Shown one piece after another: positions 1 through 7,368 of a DNA stretch of 64,000 nucleotides (its first letter is position 1; every line of letters begins with the position of its first letter). Source of the DNA: UBA11606 sp965243715 (GTDB taxonomy: Bacteria > Actinomycetota > Acidimicrobiia > Acidimicrobiales > Aldehydirespiratoraceae); the NCBI GenBank assembly GCA_965243715.1, contig CBDEVU010000009.1, forward strand, positions 62,001-126,000, in the 5' to 3' direction. Below the pieces are notes generated by a model. It made no database searches. It worked only from the letters and a program-made list of their open reading frames with translations, and was not told the DNA's origin. A program made the translations under genes and the position numbers.

Positions 1-378
1 GCTCTCGGCCGCTCGCGCAATCTTCTCTCGTCGCTCGCGGAGAGGCTCTGAGTGTGGCGGTTCGTTGGCTACGAACGTTCCCCGTCGCCCGCGGGTGACG
101 ATGATGGACTCGGCTTCAAGTTCGCGAAAGGCGCGGGCAACGGTTCCAGGGGCGAGCGAAAGTTGCGCGGCGAGCGAGCGAACGGTGGGAAGTCGACTGC
201 CGATTTCCAATCGACCAACTGCGACCATGACCGAGAGTTGGGCTCGGAGTTGTTCGAACTGAGGGACCACCTTGGTCGGGTCGAGTCGAATGACTAGCCG
301 GCGTTCACGGCCTAACTGATCGAGGAAGGAGACCACGCGGGCTCGTTCGGCTGGTTCGTTGGCCGGAGAATCGGTCAT
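1..378 (-). CDS. GntR-family transcriptional regulator (YtrA-like), 3' end cut by window
   Basis: An open minus-strand frame runs from ATG at 378 off the left edge (126 codons seen). Residues about 34-105 read as a GntR winged helix: FEQLRAQLSVMV, then GRLEIGSRLPTVRSLAAQL, then APGTVARAFRELE and the wing GRRGTFVA. No large effector domain follows in the visible part, which fits the short YtrA subfamily, but the C-terminus lies outside the window. A GGA-type ribosome site lies just upstream of the ATG. The gene is divergent from the P-II gene and has its own promoter with a perfect palindrome over the -10, so autorepression is inferred. The regulated genes are probably downstream of it, beyond the window edge. 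Confidence 0.85.
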   Translation of the reverse strand, partial: MTDSPANEPAERARVVSFLDQLGRERRLVIRLDPTKVVPQFEQLRAQLSVMVAVGRLEIGSRLPTVRSLAAQLSLAPGTVARAFRELEAESIIVTRGRRGTFVANEPPHSEPLRERREKIARAAES

Positions 379-401
379 CTGCTGATCCTAGTCATAGTTC
401 T

Positions 402-430
402 ATTGTATTGATACAAAAACTGAAACGCAA
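402..430 (-). promoter_or_regulatory. Promoter of the GntR gene
   Basis: Read on the minus strand, TTGCGT (425-430) and TACAAT (402-407) are separated by exactly 17 bases and lie about 24 bases upstream of the GntR ATG at 378. Spacing and hexamers fit a housekeeping sigma-70/HrdB-type promoter. Confidence 0.6.
403..416. promoter_or_regulatory. Palindromic operator candidate, TTGTAT-TG-ATACAA
   Basis: A perfect 6+6 inverted repeat with a 2-base centre covers the -10 hexamer of the GntR promoter and part of its spacer. Position and symmetry suit binding of a dimeric GntR protein and therefore autorepression. Binding itself is an inference. Confidence 0.5.
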
Positions 431-504
431 GCACTAAAATTCACCTCGAAGCTAGCTAACAAAGCAAAGAGCCAGAAAAAGTTCTGATTAATTTCGACTA
501 CGAG

Positions 505-542
505 TTGACACAATCGAGCAGAGTGGCAGTAGTGTATCACTA
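505..542 (+). promoter_or_regulatory. Candidate glnB promoter region
   Basis: A consensus -35 TTGACA lies at 505-510 and a TANNNT element, TAGTGT, at 530-535, with a long 19-base spacer. The TAGTGT overlaps a short inverted repeat TAGTG-TAT-CACTA (530-542). The 5' leader to the P-II ATG at 589 would be about 50 bases. A TTG at 505 opens the same frame as glnB, but it is part of this -35 and not a start codon. Confidence 0.4.
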
Positions 543-588
543 TTCGGCAAAGGCCGATCATCTAACTAAGACACAAGGACACAATTTC

Positions 589-927
589 ATGAAACTAGTT
601 ACTGCAGTCATCAAGCCGTTCAAGCTCGAGGAGGTCAAAGCCGCCCTTGACCGGATCGAGGTCCAAGGAATGACGGTTTCCGAAGTCCAAGGATTTGGTC
701 GACAGGGTGGGCACAGCGAGACCTACCGGGGCACGGAGTACCGAGTGACGTTTACGCCCAAGACCCGCATCGAGATCTTGGTTGACGACGGCTTGGTCGA
801 TGGTACTGTCGAGTGCATCATCGCCGCGTCCCGCACCGGCAAGATTGGCGATGGCAAAGTGTGGGTAACCCCGGTGGAATCCCTGGCTCGCATCCGCACC
901 GGCGATCGCGGTCCCGACGCCGTTTAA
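589..927 (+). CDS. glnB: Nitrogen regulatory protein P-II (GlnB/GlnK)
   Basis: The 112-residue product is exactly the usual P-II length when started at ATG 589, which has AAGGA about nine bases upstream. P-II trimers sense ATP/ADP and 2-oxoglutarate in the cytoplasm and control nitrogen uptake and assimilation. The N-terminus MKLVTAVIKPFKLEEV is typical. The T-loop contains Q39 and Y51 (in RGTEYRV); Q39 helps bind 2-oxoglutarate and Y51 is the nucleotidylation site. The B-loop region reads SRTGKIGDGKVWV. No amtB, glnD or glnA is next to it. The following gene is an acyl-CoA synthetase 44 bases on, so this is a P-II gene outside the usual nitrogen operon. GlnB and GlnK cannot be told apart here. 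Confidence 0.95.
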   Translation: MKLVTAVIKPFKLEEVKAALDRIEVQGMTVSEVQGFGRQGGHSETYRGTEYRVTFTPKTRIEILVDDGLVDGTVECIIAASRTGKIGDGKVWVTPVESLARIRTGDRGPDAV

Positions 928-971
928 GCGTCCCAGCCAACTAGAGTCCCCAGCGGTTGAGGAGTGTCAAC

Positions 972-2543
972 ATGGCCCAATCGATGATTCACCCGATCCT
1001 CGATGCGACATCGTTTTGGGAACTCTTACAGCGCCGCGTGGCTGATTCGCCCGATCAACCCCTCTTGTTCGACGATGCGGGACGCACCCTTACGTGTGCT
1101 GCGTTCTTGAGTCAGGCGGAGGCAGTCGCGGCGGGCTTCGCGGGCCTCGGAATTGGTGAAGGCAGTGCCGTCACGTGGCTGCTCCCCACTCGATTCGAGA
1201 CTTTGCTTTCGAGCTTTGCCCTCTGTCGTTTAGGGGCGATCCAGAATCCGATCATTCACATCTACCGTCACCGAGAGGTCGGCTTTTGCCTGCGACAGAC
1301 CGGCGCTTCGTTTGTGCTTCACCCAGGGGAGTGGGGCGGATTCGACTATGAAACGATGATCGACGAGATCACCGCCGAGTTCGAGACGAAGCCGGTGGTA
1401 GTCAATGGCTACGCCGATCTTCCCACCGCTGATCCCGCCTGCCTACCGCCCGCGCCGGTTTATCCGCCGGGCGCGGCGGCGGTGCGTTGGCGCTACTACA
1501 CGTCGGGCACTACGTCGGAGCCAAAAGGCGTCCTCCACACTGATCAAACCCTGATGGCGGCCGGAATCGGACTCGGCAAAGCGCTCAAGGTCTCCGCCAC
1601 CGATGTTGGTTCCATGGCCTTCCCGTATGCCCACATTGGCGGCCCCGATTACATCGTGATGATGCTGGCGTTCGGGCATCCCGCCGTCTTGATCGAGAAG
1701 TTCACGCCGAGCGGTGCAGTCGCTGCCTTCGCCGAGCACGAAGCGACGATGGTGGGCGGCTCGACTGCCTTCTATCAGATGTTTCTTGGCGCCGATCAGG
1801 CCGTTGAGGGCCGAGTTATGCCTGCCTTGCGGCTCATGGCGGGTGGTGGTGCGCCCAAGCCGCCGGAGATCTATCACGCGGTCAAAGACGAGATGGGAAT
1901 CCCGATCGTTCACGGTTACGGGATGACTGAATGTCCAATGATTTGCAACGGGTCTCCGTTCGACACCGACGATCAACTCGCCCACACCGACGGAGCTCCC
2001 ATCGAGGGATGTGTCGTTTCGGTCGTTGCTGCCAACGGCACGGATTTGCCCGCGGGCACTGAGGGCGAGATCCGCGTCGCGGGGCCGATGCTCTTCAAGG
2101 GCTATACCGATCCGTCATTAGAGACCGACGTTTTTGATGCCCATGGCCGTTTTTGCACCGGCGATCTCGGAATCATGCGTGTTGATGGTCATGTCACGCT
2201 TACCGGTCGTCTGAAGGACATTATTATTCGCAAAGGCGAAAATGTTTCGGCCAAAGAGGTCGAAGATGTCCTCTACACGCTCAACGCAGTCGAGAACGCC
2301 GCGGTCATTGGACTCCCTGACGCGGATCGCGGGGAACGGGTGTGCGCGGTGATCGAGACCGCGGCCAACCACGATCCGTTGACGTTTGATGCCATGGTAG
2401 CGGCCTGCCGCGAGGCGGGTCTGATGACACAGAAGATCCCAGAGCAGCTAGAAATACATCACGGTTCGCTCCCGCGGAACGCGACGATGAAAATCCTCAA
2501 GTTCGAGTTGCGGACTCTTTACGCTGATAAGTCTTGGCCGTAG
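972..2543 (+). CDS. AMP-forming acyl-CoA synthetase (ANL superfamily)
   Basis: This 523-residue enzyme should adenylate a carboxylic acid and transfer it to CoA. The ANL core motifs appear in order: the phosphate loop YYTSGTTSEPKGV near residue 180, the GYGMTECP aromatic/TE motif near 317, TGDLG near 396, the hinge and A8 region KDIIIRKGENVSAKEVED, and the C-terminal catalytic lysine in NATMKILKFELR. Start ATG 972 is chosen because GAGGAG lies just upstream; a TTG at 957 would add five residues. Overall it resembles cyclohexanecarboxylate/medium-chain acyl-CoA ligases, but the substrate cannot be read from sequence. The probable selenoprotein gene starts only nine bases after its stop, so the two are probably co-transcribed. 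Confidence 0.9.
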   Translation: MAQSMIHPILDATSFWELLQRRVADSPDQPLLFDDAGRTLTCAAFLSQAEAVAAGFAGLGIGEGSAVTWLLPTRFETLLSSFALCRLGAIQNPIIHIYRHREVGFCLRQTGASFVLHPGEWGGFDYETMIDEITAEFETKPVVVNGYADLPTADPACLPPAPVYPPGAAAVRWRYYTSGTTSEPKGVLHTDQTLMAAGIGLGKALKVSATDVGSMAFPYAHIGGPDYIVMMLAFGHPAVLIEKFTPSGAVAAFAEHEATMVGGSTAFYQMFLGADQAVEGRVMPALRLMAGGGAPKPPEIYHAVKDEMGIPIVHGYGMTECPMICNGSPFDTDDQLAHTDGAPIEGCVVSVVAANGTDLPAGTEGEIRVAGPMLFKGYTDPSLETDVFDAHGRFCTGDLGIMRVDGHVTLTGRLKDIIIRKGENVSAKEVEDVLYTLNAVENAAVIGLPDADRGERVCAVIETAANHDPLTFDAMVAACREAGLMTQKIPEQLEIHHGSLPRNATMKILKFELRTLYADKSWP

Positions 2544-2552
2544 GAGGCACCA

Positions 2553-2924
2553 ATGACCACGACGATTTACCATAACCCTCATTGAAACTCATCAACGAAT
2601 GCCGTGGCGGTCGCTACGGAGATGAATGTCGAGTTCGAAGAGGTTCGCTACACGTTGAACCCGCCCGACGAAACAACGTTGCGTGAACTCATCGCTAAAC
2701 TCGAAGACCCTGTCGAGAACTTGGTGCGCAAGGACTCTCAGTTCAAGAAACTAGGTCTCAACGAGGACGACTACGTAGCTAACATCGACGCGGTGGTTGA
2801 GGTCCTAGTGCGCTATCCTCGGCTGCTGCAGCGTCCGATCATCGTGACCGACGAGCGAGCCATCATTGGCCGTCCGTTGGGCGGGACCAAGGCGAAGGAG
2901 CGGTTGGCCGAACTCTTCGGCTAA
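2553..2924 (+). CDS. ArsC/Spx-family reductase, probable selenoprotein (in-frame TGA = Sec11)
   Basis: The frame starts at ATG 2553 behind GGAGG and reads MTTTIYHNPH, then TGA (2583-2585), then NSSTNAVAVATEMN and on without interruption to 2924, 123 residues in all. ArsC proteins have NP-x-Cys at exactly this place; here the catalytic Cys codon is TGA. Everything else is intact: the three arginines that bind oxyanion in E. coli ArsC (60, 94, 107) have counterparts at R59, R94 and R107, in LVRKDSQFKKLGL, LLQRPIIV and IIGRP. A 7-bp hairpin with loop GGTC begins 16 bases after the TGA, as expected of a bacterial SECIS. I therefore read the codon as selenocysteine. The role, a thiol/selenol reductase that may act on arsenate or another substrate, is inferred. 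The alternatives are a nonsense mutation or a sequencing error. An annotation pipeline would truncate this gene to the part starting at GTG 2604. Confidence 0.8.
2602..2619 (+). promoter_or_regulatory. Bacterial SECIS-like hairpin downstream of the in-frame TGA
   Basis: CCGTGGC (2602-2608) pairs with GCTACGG (2613-2619) over seven base pairs (one G-U wobble) around a GGTC tetraloop. The loop begins 23 bases after the TGA at 2583-2585. Known bacterial SECIS elements are hairpins inside the coding region shortly after the UGA, with a G among the first loop bases; E. coli fdhF has GGUC in its loop. The element is probably read by SelB. Confidence 0.65.
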
Positions 2925-2967
2925 TTTGGTCGTGGTCTCCACCCCCGCTGGCACTAGCGTCGGAGGT

Positions 2968-3669
2968 ATGCGAATCCTTGTGGTCGACGATGAGATCGAA
3001 TTCGCCGAGGCAGTAGCGCGTGGGCTTCGCCGCGAAGGATACGCCGTTGATTTGGCTCCCGACGGTTTTTCAGCCCTTGAGAAGGCGGCTTATACGCCCT
3101 ACGACCTTGTCTGCTTGGACCTCACGATGCCGGGCATGGACGGCCTCGAGGTGTGTGAACAACTACGTGTTGATCCGCCAAGCGACGTCGCGCCGCGTGT
3201 GCTCATGCTCACCGCCCGCGACAGCATCGACGAGCGAATCGAAGGACTCGACCATGGGGCCGACGATTACCTCGTCAAGCCATTCGCCTTCGGGGAGCTC
3301 ACTGCTCGCGTGCGCTCGTTGCTGCGTCGCGACGCGGCCAAGCCCACGTCGGTCTACCGAGTGGGCGATATCGAACTCGACGACACCAAGAAGCGGGTTC
3401 GGCGTGCCAACCGCGAACTTGACCTCACCGCCAAAGAGTTCGCCCTGCTGCGGTATTTTATGTCTCGCGTCGACGAAGTCCTGTCCCAAGAACGACTGCT
3501 GGAGCATCTCTGGGACGAACACGCCGATCCGTTCACCAACACAGTGCGAGTCACCGTGGGAACGTTGCGCCGCAAGCTTTCCGAAGACGATGAAGTCCAG
3601 GCCATCGAGACAGTGATCGGATCGGGCTATCGCCTTATCAATCCTGATCTCAAGGTCACCGATGTCTGA
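2968..3669 (+). CDS. OmpR-family response regulator
   Basis: The 233-residue protein begins MRILVVDDE with the acidic pair D7/D8 and has the phospho-acceptor D51 in LVCLDLTMPGMDG and the conserved lysine in DDYLVKPFAFGEL. From about residue 130 a winged-helix output domain follows (LTAKEFALLRYF, EDDEVQAIETVIGSGYRLI). Start ATG 2968 has GGAGG just upstream; the frame is open further 5' but that stretch is not receiver-like. It precedes the histidine kinase by eight bases, so the two form a two-component system. The signal is unknown; the downstream HtrA protease suggests, weakly, an envelope-stress link. Confidence 0.93.
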   Translation: MRILVVDDEIEFAEAVARGLRREGYAVDLAPDGFSALEKAAYTPYDLVCLDLTMPGMDGLEVCEQLRVDPPSDVAPRVLMLTARDSIDERIEGLDHGADDYLVKPFAFGELTARVRSLLRRDAAKPTSVYRVGDIELDDTKKRVRRANRELDLTAKEFALLRYFMSRVDEVLSQERLLEHLWDEHADPFTNTVRVTVGTLRRKLSEDDEVQAIETVIGSGYRLINPDLKVTDV

Positions 3670-3677
3670 CTGTACCG

Positions 3678-4901
3678 ATGCCTGATAGGGCGGTCGTCGC
3701 CATGGCTGATCGTTGGTCGGGTTGGGCCGGTTCGATCCGCTTCCGGCTGATGGTGTTTTACTCCCTCCTACTGTTTGGACTAGCAACGGTGCTGCTTGGT
3801 GGCATTTATGCCAGCCTGGCTCGGAGCTTCGAGAATCAAGTCATGTCGGACACCGAGGCCGCGGCGATTTTGTTCCAAGACCAAGACGGCCGAAACCTGA
3901 TCGGAACGGTTGAGTTCGAGGTCTCTGAGCCCCTTGCGGTTTTCGAGCGCGAGGTCAACGAACGCACGCTCGATCAACTTAGAACCTATGCCTTCGGTGC
4001 GCTGGCGTTGCTGTTTGTGTGCAGCCTCGGCGTGGGCTGGTTCGTCGCCGGTCTTGTTTTGGGACCGGTGGGCCGGATTACGTCGGTAGCCCGTGAGATC
4101 CAGCACACCGACTTGAGTCGCCGTATCGAACTTGATGGACCTGACGATGAACTCAAACAGTTGGCCGACACCTTCGACGGCATGCTCGGCCGCCTCGACG
4201 ACGCCTTTGAGTCACAGCGAGAGTTTATTCACGAAGCTAGCCACGAACTCCGAAACCCGTTGGCGGTGATTCGCACCAATGTGGATGTCGCGCTGTCCGA
4301 CCCTGATGCAGAGGTGGCCGAACTCCGTTCGGTAGGGGAGGTCGTACGACGATCCGCCGAACGCATGAGCACCCTAGTCGACGATCTCCTCATCTACGCA
4401 CGTCACGGGACGCGGATCATGCGTGAGGAGGACTTTGATCTCGTGGAGTTGGCCCGTGATCTCACCGAAGAGTTTGCCGCGCCCGCCGAAGCCAACCAAC
4501 TCCTGTTGGCCCACCAACTGTCCGAGGAAGCCCTGCCGCTTTGTGGCGACGGTCCTGGCGTGCGGCGGGCCGTGGCCAATTTGCTTGCCAACGCGGTGCG
4601 GCTAGCCCCGCCGGGTTCGACAGTTACGGTTTCCGCCGACCGCTTTAATGACTGGAACTTCGTTTCGGTTGCTGATGAGGGTCCAGGAATCGCGCCAGAG
4701 AATCATTTGCGAATTTTCCAGCGTTTCTGGCGGGGTGACCGCGACCAAGCCCGCCAAGCGGGACGCTCGGGTTTGGGCCTCACTATTGTACGCCAGATCG
4801 TCGAAGCGCATGGCGGGCGGGTCGATTTGGCGTCTGATGTCGACCGAGGCGCCACGTTTGTATTGTGGTTGCCACGCCACGCCAGCTGCCCACTCGACTA
4901 G
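3678..4901 (+). CDS. Sensor histidine kinase (HAMP-HisKA-HATPase)
   Basis: This 407-residue inner-membrane kinase has a first membrane segment at about residues 22-46, a short extracytoplasmic loop, a second segment at about 103-128 and then a HAMP domain. The phospho-acceptor is H189 in EASHELRNPLAVIRT. The ATP-binding domain shows the N box around AVANLLANAVRLA, the G1 box DEGPGIAPEN, the F box IFQRFWRG and the G2 box GRSGLGLTIV. It partners the response regulator directly upstream. The small sensor loop of some 50 residues gives no hint of ligand. An internal ATG at 3702 is an alternative start; neither start has a strong ribosome site. Confidence 0.92.
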   Translation: MPDRAVVAMADRWSGWAGSIRFRLMVFYSLLLFGLATVLLGGIYASLARSFENQVMSDTEAAAILFQDQDGRNLIGTVEFEVSEPLAVFEREVNERTLDQLRTYAFGALALLFVCSLGVGWFVAGLVLGPVGRITSVAREIQHTDLSRRIELDGPDDELKQLADTFDGMLGRLDDAFESQREFIHEASHELRNPLAVIRTNVDVALSDPDAEVAELRSVGEVVRRSAERMSTLVDDLLIYARHGTRIMREEDFDLVELARDLTEEFAAPAEANQLLLAHQLSEEALPLCGDGPGVRRAVANLLANAVRLAPPGSTVTVSADRFNDWNFVSVADEGPGIAPENHLRIFQRFWRGDRDQARQAGRSGLGLTIVRQIVEAHGGRVDLASDVDRGATFVLWLPRHASCPLD

Positions 4902-4976
4902 CTCAGCATCTGCCCTTTCTGTCGATTTTAGGGCGACCTTACTCAGCCTTTCGCTCCCAACCGGTATTGTTTACTT

Positions 4977-6302
4977 ATGGAGCAGTACCCCATGGACGAA
5001 TCGCCCGACGAAGGTCCACCGGCCTCGTCGAGCAGGCCCGCCGCTGAGCGGTCCGCTGCATTTGACAGCAACGGTGATGACCACCCTCAGGCTTCACCGT
5101 TTCCGTTTACCCTAGCGGAGCTAGCAGTGGATCGCCCGGTGGGCCACAACCCGCCCCTTCCGCCGCCTATTTCTCCCCGCTCGTCGGGCTCTTGGTGGCG
5201 GGTGGCGGCGGGTGCCCTCGGCGGTATGGCGCTTAGCGCGGTGCTAGTCGTGGGTGGTTATGCGCTAGGCCAACGAAGTGACAAAAGTGTGTCGGATGGG
5301 GCTACTCCGGCTTTTCAATCCACCGTTCTCAACGCCGACGATGCAACTAATAGTGCGTCCCGCACTTTGGCGCCCGCCCCGCTCGCGGGCGTCGATGCGG
5401 TCGAGCCCGTTGCCGCGGTGGCCGCGGTTGTGTCGCCGTCCGTTGTGCTGATCCAAACCGGCGCTGGCCAAGGGTCAGGAATCGTGTGGGACGCCGAGAA
5501 CGGCTACATCGTAACTAACAACCACGTGACCGCGGATGCCACCACCGTTCGTGTCCTTCTCCACAACGGGGTGGAGGTTTCTGGCCTCGTGGTTGGTGGC
5601 GACAGCGCCCGTGACATCGCCGTGGTCGAGGTCGATACGGTCGATCTCGAGTTGGTGCAGGCGTCGTTTGCCGCCACCGAGTCGGTCAAGGTTGGCCAGT
5701 TGGCCGTTGCCATCGGCAGTCCGTTCGGGCTCGTCCAATCGGTCACCGCAGGTATCGTTAGTGCCGTCAACCGCATTTATCCGTTCGGCGGTAGAGATCC
5801 GTTCGGCGGTAGCGATCCCGCCAATCCGGTACCGGTCGCAGTGATCCAAACTGATGCGCCTATCAACCCCGGCAACTCGGGCGGCGCCTTGGCTGATCGC
5901 GAGGGCCGAGTCATTGGCATGAACACCTCAATTCGTACCGGCGGTTTTTCGGCGGACAACGCCGGTGTCGGCTTTGCCGTCCCCTCGGACACGGTAGTGC
6001 TCATCGCCGAGCGCATAATTGCTGGTGAATCTTTGGAACTGGGTTTCCTCGGAGTTTCGGGCGACACGCTCACCGATGGAACCCTCGGCGCTCTCGTTAC
6101 CGACGTTGTTGCTGGCGCACCCGCCGAAGCGGCGGGCATCGAGACTGGCGATCTCATCATTTCCGTCAACGGAAAGGTGGTGGCCACGATGGAAGAGTTG
6201 GCCGCCGACTTCAAGTTCTACCGCCCCGGCGAACAAGTCGAGGTCGAGGTGCTGCGAGACGGCACCCGAATCCCGCTTACGGTTACGGTCGGCAGTAACT
6301 AG
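4977..6302 (+). CDS. HtrA/DegP-like membrane-anchored serine protease with PDZ domain
   Basis: The 441-residue protein has a proline- and acid-rich cytoplasmic N-terminus, one membrane segment at about 75-97, a linker, and a trypsin-fold domain with triad H183 (VTNNHVTA), D213 (ARDIAVVEV) and S301 (NPGNSGGAL). A PDZ domain follows from about residue 345 (LGFLGVSGD, AAGIETGDLIISVNG). This is the usual actinobacterial HtrA architecture, with the protease outside the membrane for quality control of exported proteins. ATG 4977 is six bases after TATTGT, a TANNNT -10, which suggests a leaderless transcript; ATG 4992 is a possible alternative. It lies 75 bases after the two-component system. Confidence 0.93.
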   Translation: MEQYPMDESPDEGPPASSSRPAAERSAAFDSNGDDHPQASPFPFTLAELAVDRPVGHNPPLPPPISPRSSGSWWRVAAGALGGMALSAVLVVGGYALGQRSDKSVSDGATPAFQSTVLNADDATNSASRTLAPAPLAGVDAVEPVAAVAAVVSPSVVLIQTGAGQGSGIVWDAENGYIVTNNHVTADATTVRVLLHNGVEVSGLVVGGDSARDIAVVEVDTVDLELVQASFAATESVKVGQLAVAIGSPFGLVQSVTAGIVSAVNRIYPFGGRDPFGGSDPANPVPVAVIQTDAPINPGNSGGALADREGRVIGMNTSIRTGGFSADNAGVGFAVPSDTVVLIAERIIAGESLELGFLGVSGDTLTDGTLGALVTDVVAGAPAEAAGIETGDLIISVNGKVVATMEELAADFKFYRPGEQVEVEVLRDGTRIPLTVTVGSN

Positions 6303-6333
6303 CGCCTAGGAGCGCCGGTAGGCTGTCGCTCTT

Positions 6334-7368
6334 ATGCTGTTTGTCGTCGTTGTTTTCATTGCGGCACTGGTCCTCATCGGTGTCTCGCTTGTTGTTCTTC
6401 GTCGCGGCCGCAGCGAGGGACTCGTTGTTGATCCGCCCGCAACCGTTGACCTCGCTGACGAACCAGAACCGAAACCGCGCTTCTATGAACGTCTTTCTAG
6501 CGCCCGCTCTGCGTTCTCGGGACTCCTCGCTTCGGTGTTTTCCGGTTCGCTCAACGCCACCACGTGGGACTCGCTCGAAGAAGCCCTGATCCGGGCTGAT
6601 ATTGGCGTGGCAACGGCTACGGAAATCATGGAATCGGTCAAGGCGCAGGCGAGTGAGAGAGGGATTGAAGAGGCTTCGGACCTCTTGGGCATCGTGAAGT
6701 CCGAACTGGTTAGCCGTTTGACTGGCTTTGACCGTTCTTTGGCTGTCACCACCGAGTCTGGCCCCGCGGTATGGCTGTTCGTGGGCGTAAATGGCGTGGG
6801 CAAGACCACCACTATCGGCAAACTGGCGGCCCGCGAAAGCGACGCCGGTCGCACCGTCTTGCTGGCCGCTGGCGACACGTTCAGAGCAGCCGCAGCCGAA
6901 CAACTCACGATGTGGGCCGCTCGACGCGACGTTGACATAGTTCGCGGCGCCGAAGGGGCGGACCCCAGTTCGGTTATATTCGATGCGGTTGAGGCGGCCA
7001 ACGCTCGGGGTGTCGACTTGGTCCTAGCCGACACAGCGGGCCGCCTGCAGAACAAGACCAACCTTATGGAAGAACTCCGGAAGGTTCGTCGGGTGGCCGA
7101 AAAAGGGGCCGGTTCGGTCACCGAAACTTTGCTGGTCATCGACGCCACTACCGGTCAAAACGGGATGAGTCAGGCCCAGCAGTTCGCCGACGCGGTCGAC
7201 GTCACCGGTGTCGTGCTCACCAAACTCGACGGCTCCGCGAAGGGTGGCATCGTGGTGGCCATACACTCAGAACTCGGCCTGCCGGTGAAACTGGTCGGCC
7301 TAGGCGAGGGAATCAACGACCTAGTTGAGTTCGACGAGTCCGAGTTCGTCGACGCCCTCTTCGGGTAG
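6334..7368 (+). CDS. ftsY: Signal recognition particle receptor FtsY
   Basis: The 344-residue SRP receptor GTPase docks SRP-ribosome complexes at the membrane. A hydrophobic N-terminal segment (residues 1-22) anchors it directly, as in actinobacterial FtsY. The NG domain shows the P-loop GVNGVGKTTTIGKLA, GDTFRAAAAEQL, DTAGRLQNKTNLMEEL and TKLDGSAKGG, and ends with GLGEGINDLVEFD. A TAGGCT element ends nine bases before the ATG and no good Shine-Dalgarno is seen, pointing to a short or leaderless 5' end. Its last 48 bases overlap the end of a convergent minus-strand gene. Its partner ffh is only 0.5 kb downstream. Confidence 0.97.
   Translation: MLFVVVVFIAALVLIGVSLVVLRRGRSEGLVVDPPATVDLADEPEPKPRFYERLSSARSAFSGLLASVFSGSLNATTWDSLEEALIRADIGVATATEIMESVKAQASERGIEEASDLLGIVKSELVSRLTGFDRSLAVTTESGPAVWLFVGVNGVGKTTTIGKLAARESDAGRTVLLAAGDTFRAAAAEQLTMWAARRDVDIVRGAEGADPSSVIFDAVEAANARGVDLVLADTAGRLQNKTNLMEELRKVRRVAEKGAGSVTETLLVIDATTGQNGMSQAQQFADAVDVTGVVLTKLDGSAKGGIVVAIHSELGLPVKLVGLGEGINDLVEFDESEFVDALFG

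Noticed and set aside
505..588. An in-frame TTG start 28 codons upstream of the P-II methionine
   Set aside because: The TTG is part of a consensus TTGACA -35, the added residues are not P-II-like, and ATG 589 gives the standard 112 residues with a ribosome site.
2583..2585. TGA in the ArsC-like gene as an ordinary stop, making a pseudogene or a short protein from GTG 2604
   Set aside because: Start, ribosome site, catalytic-site context, all downstream motifs and a SECIS-like hairpin are intact; a protein from 2604 would lack the first strand and the catalytic residue.
4902..4976. GCCCT...AGGGC inverted repeat as a terminator after the histidine kinase
   Set aside because: Only five pairs with a 13-base loop, and the T-run is in the loop and not after the stem.
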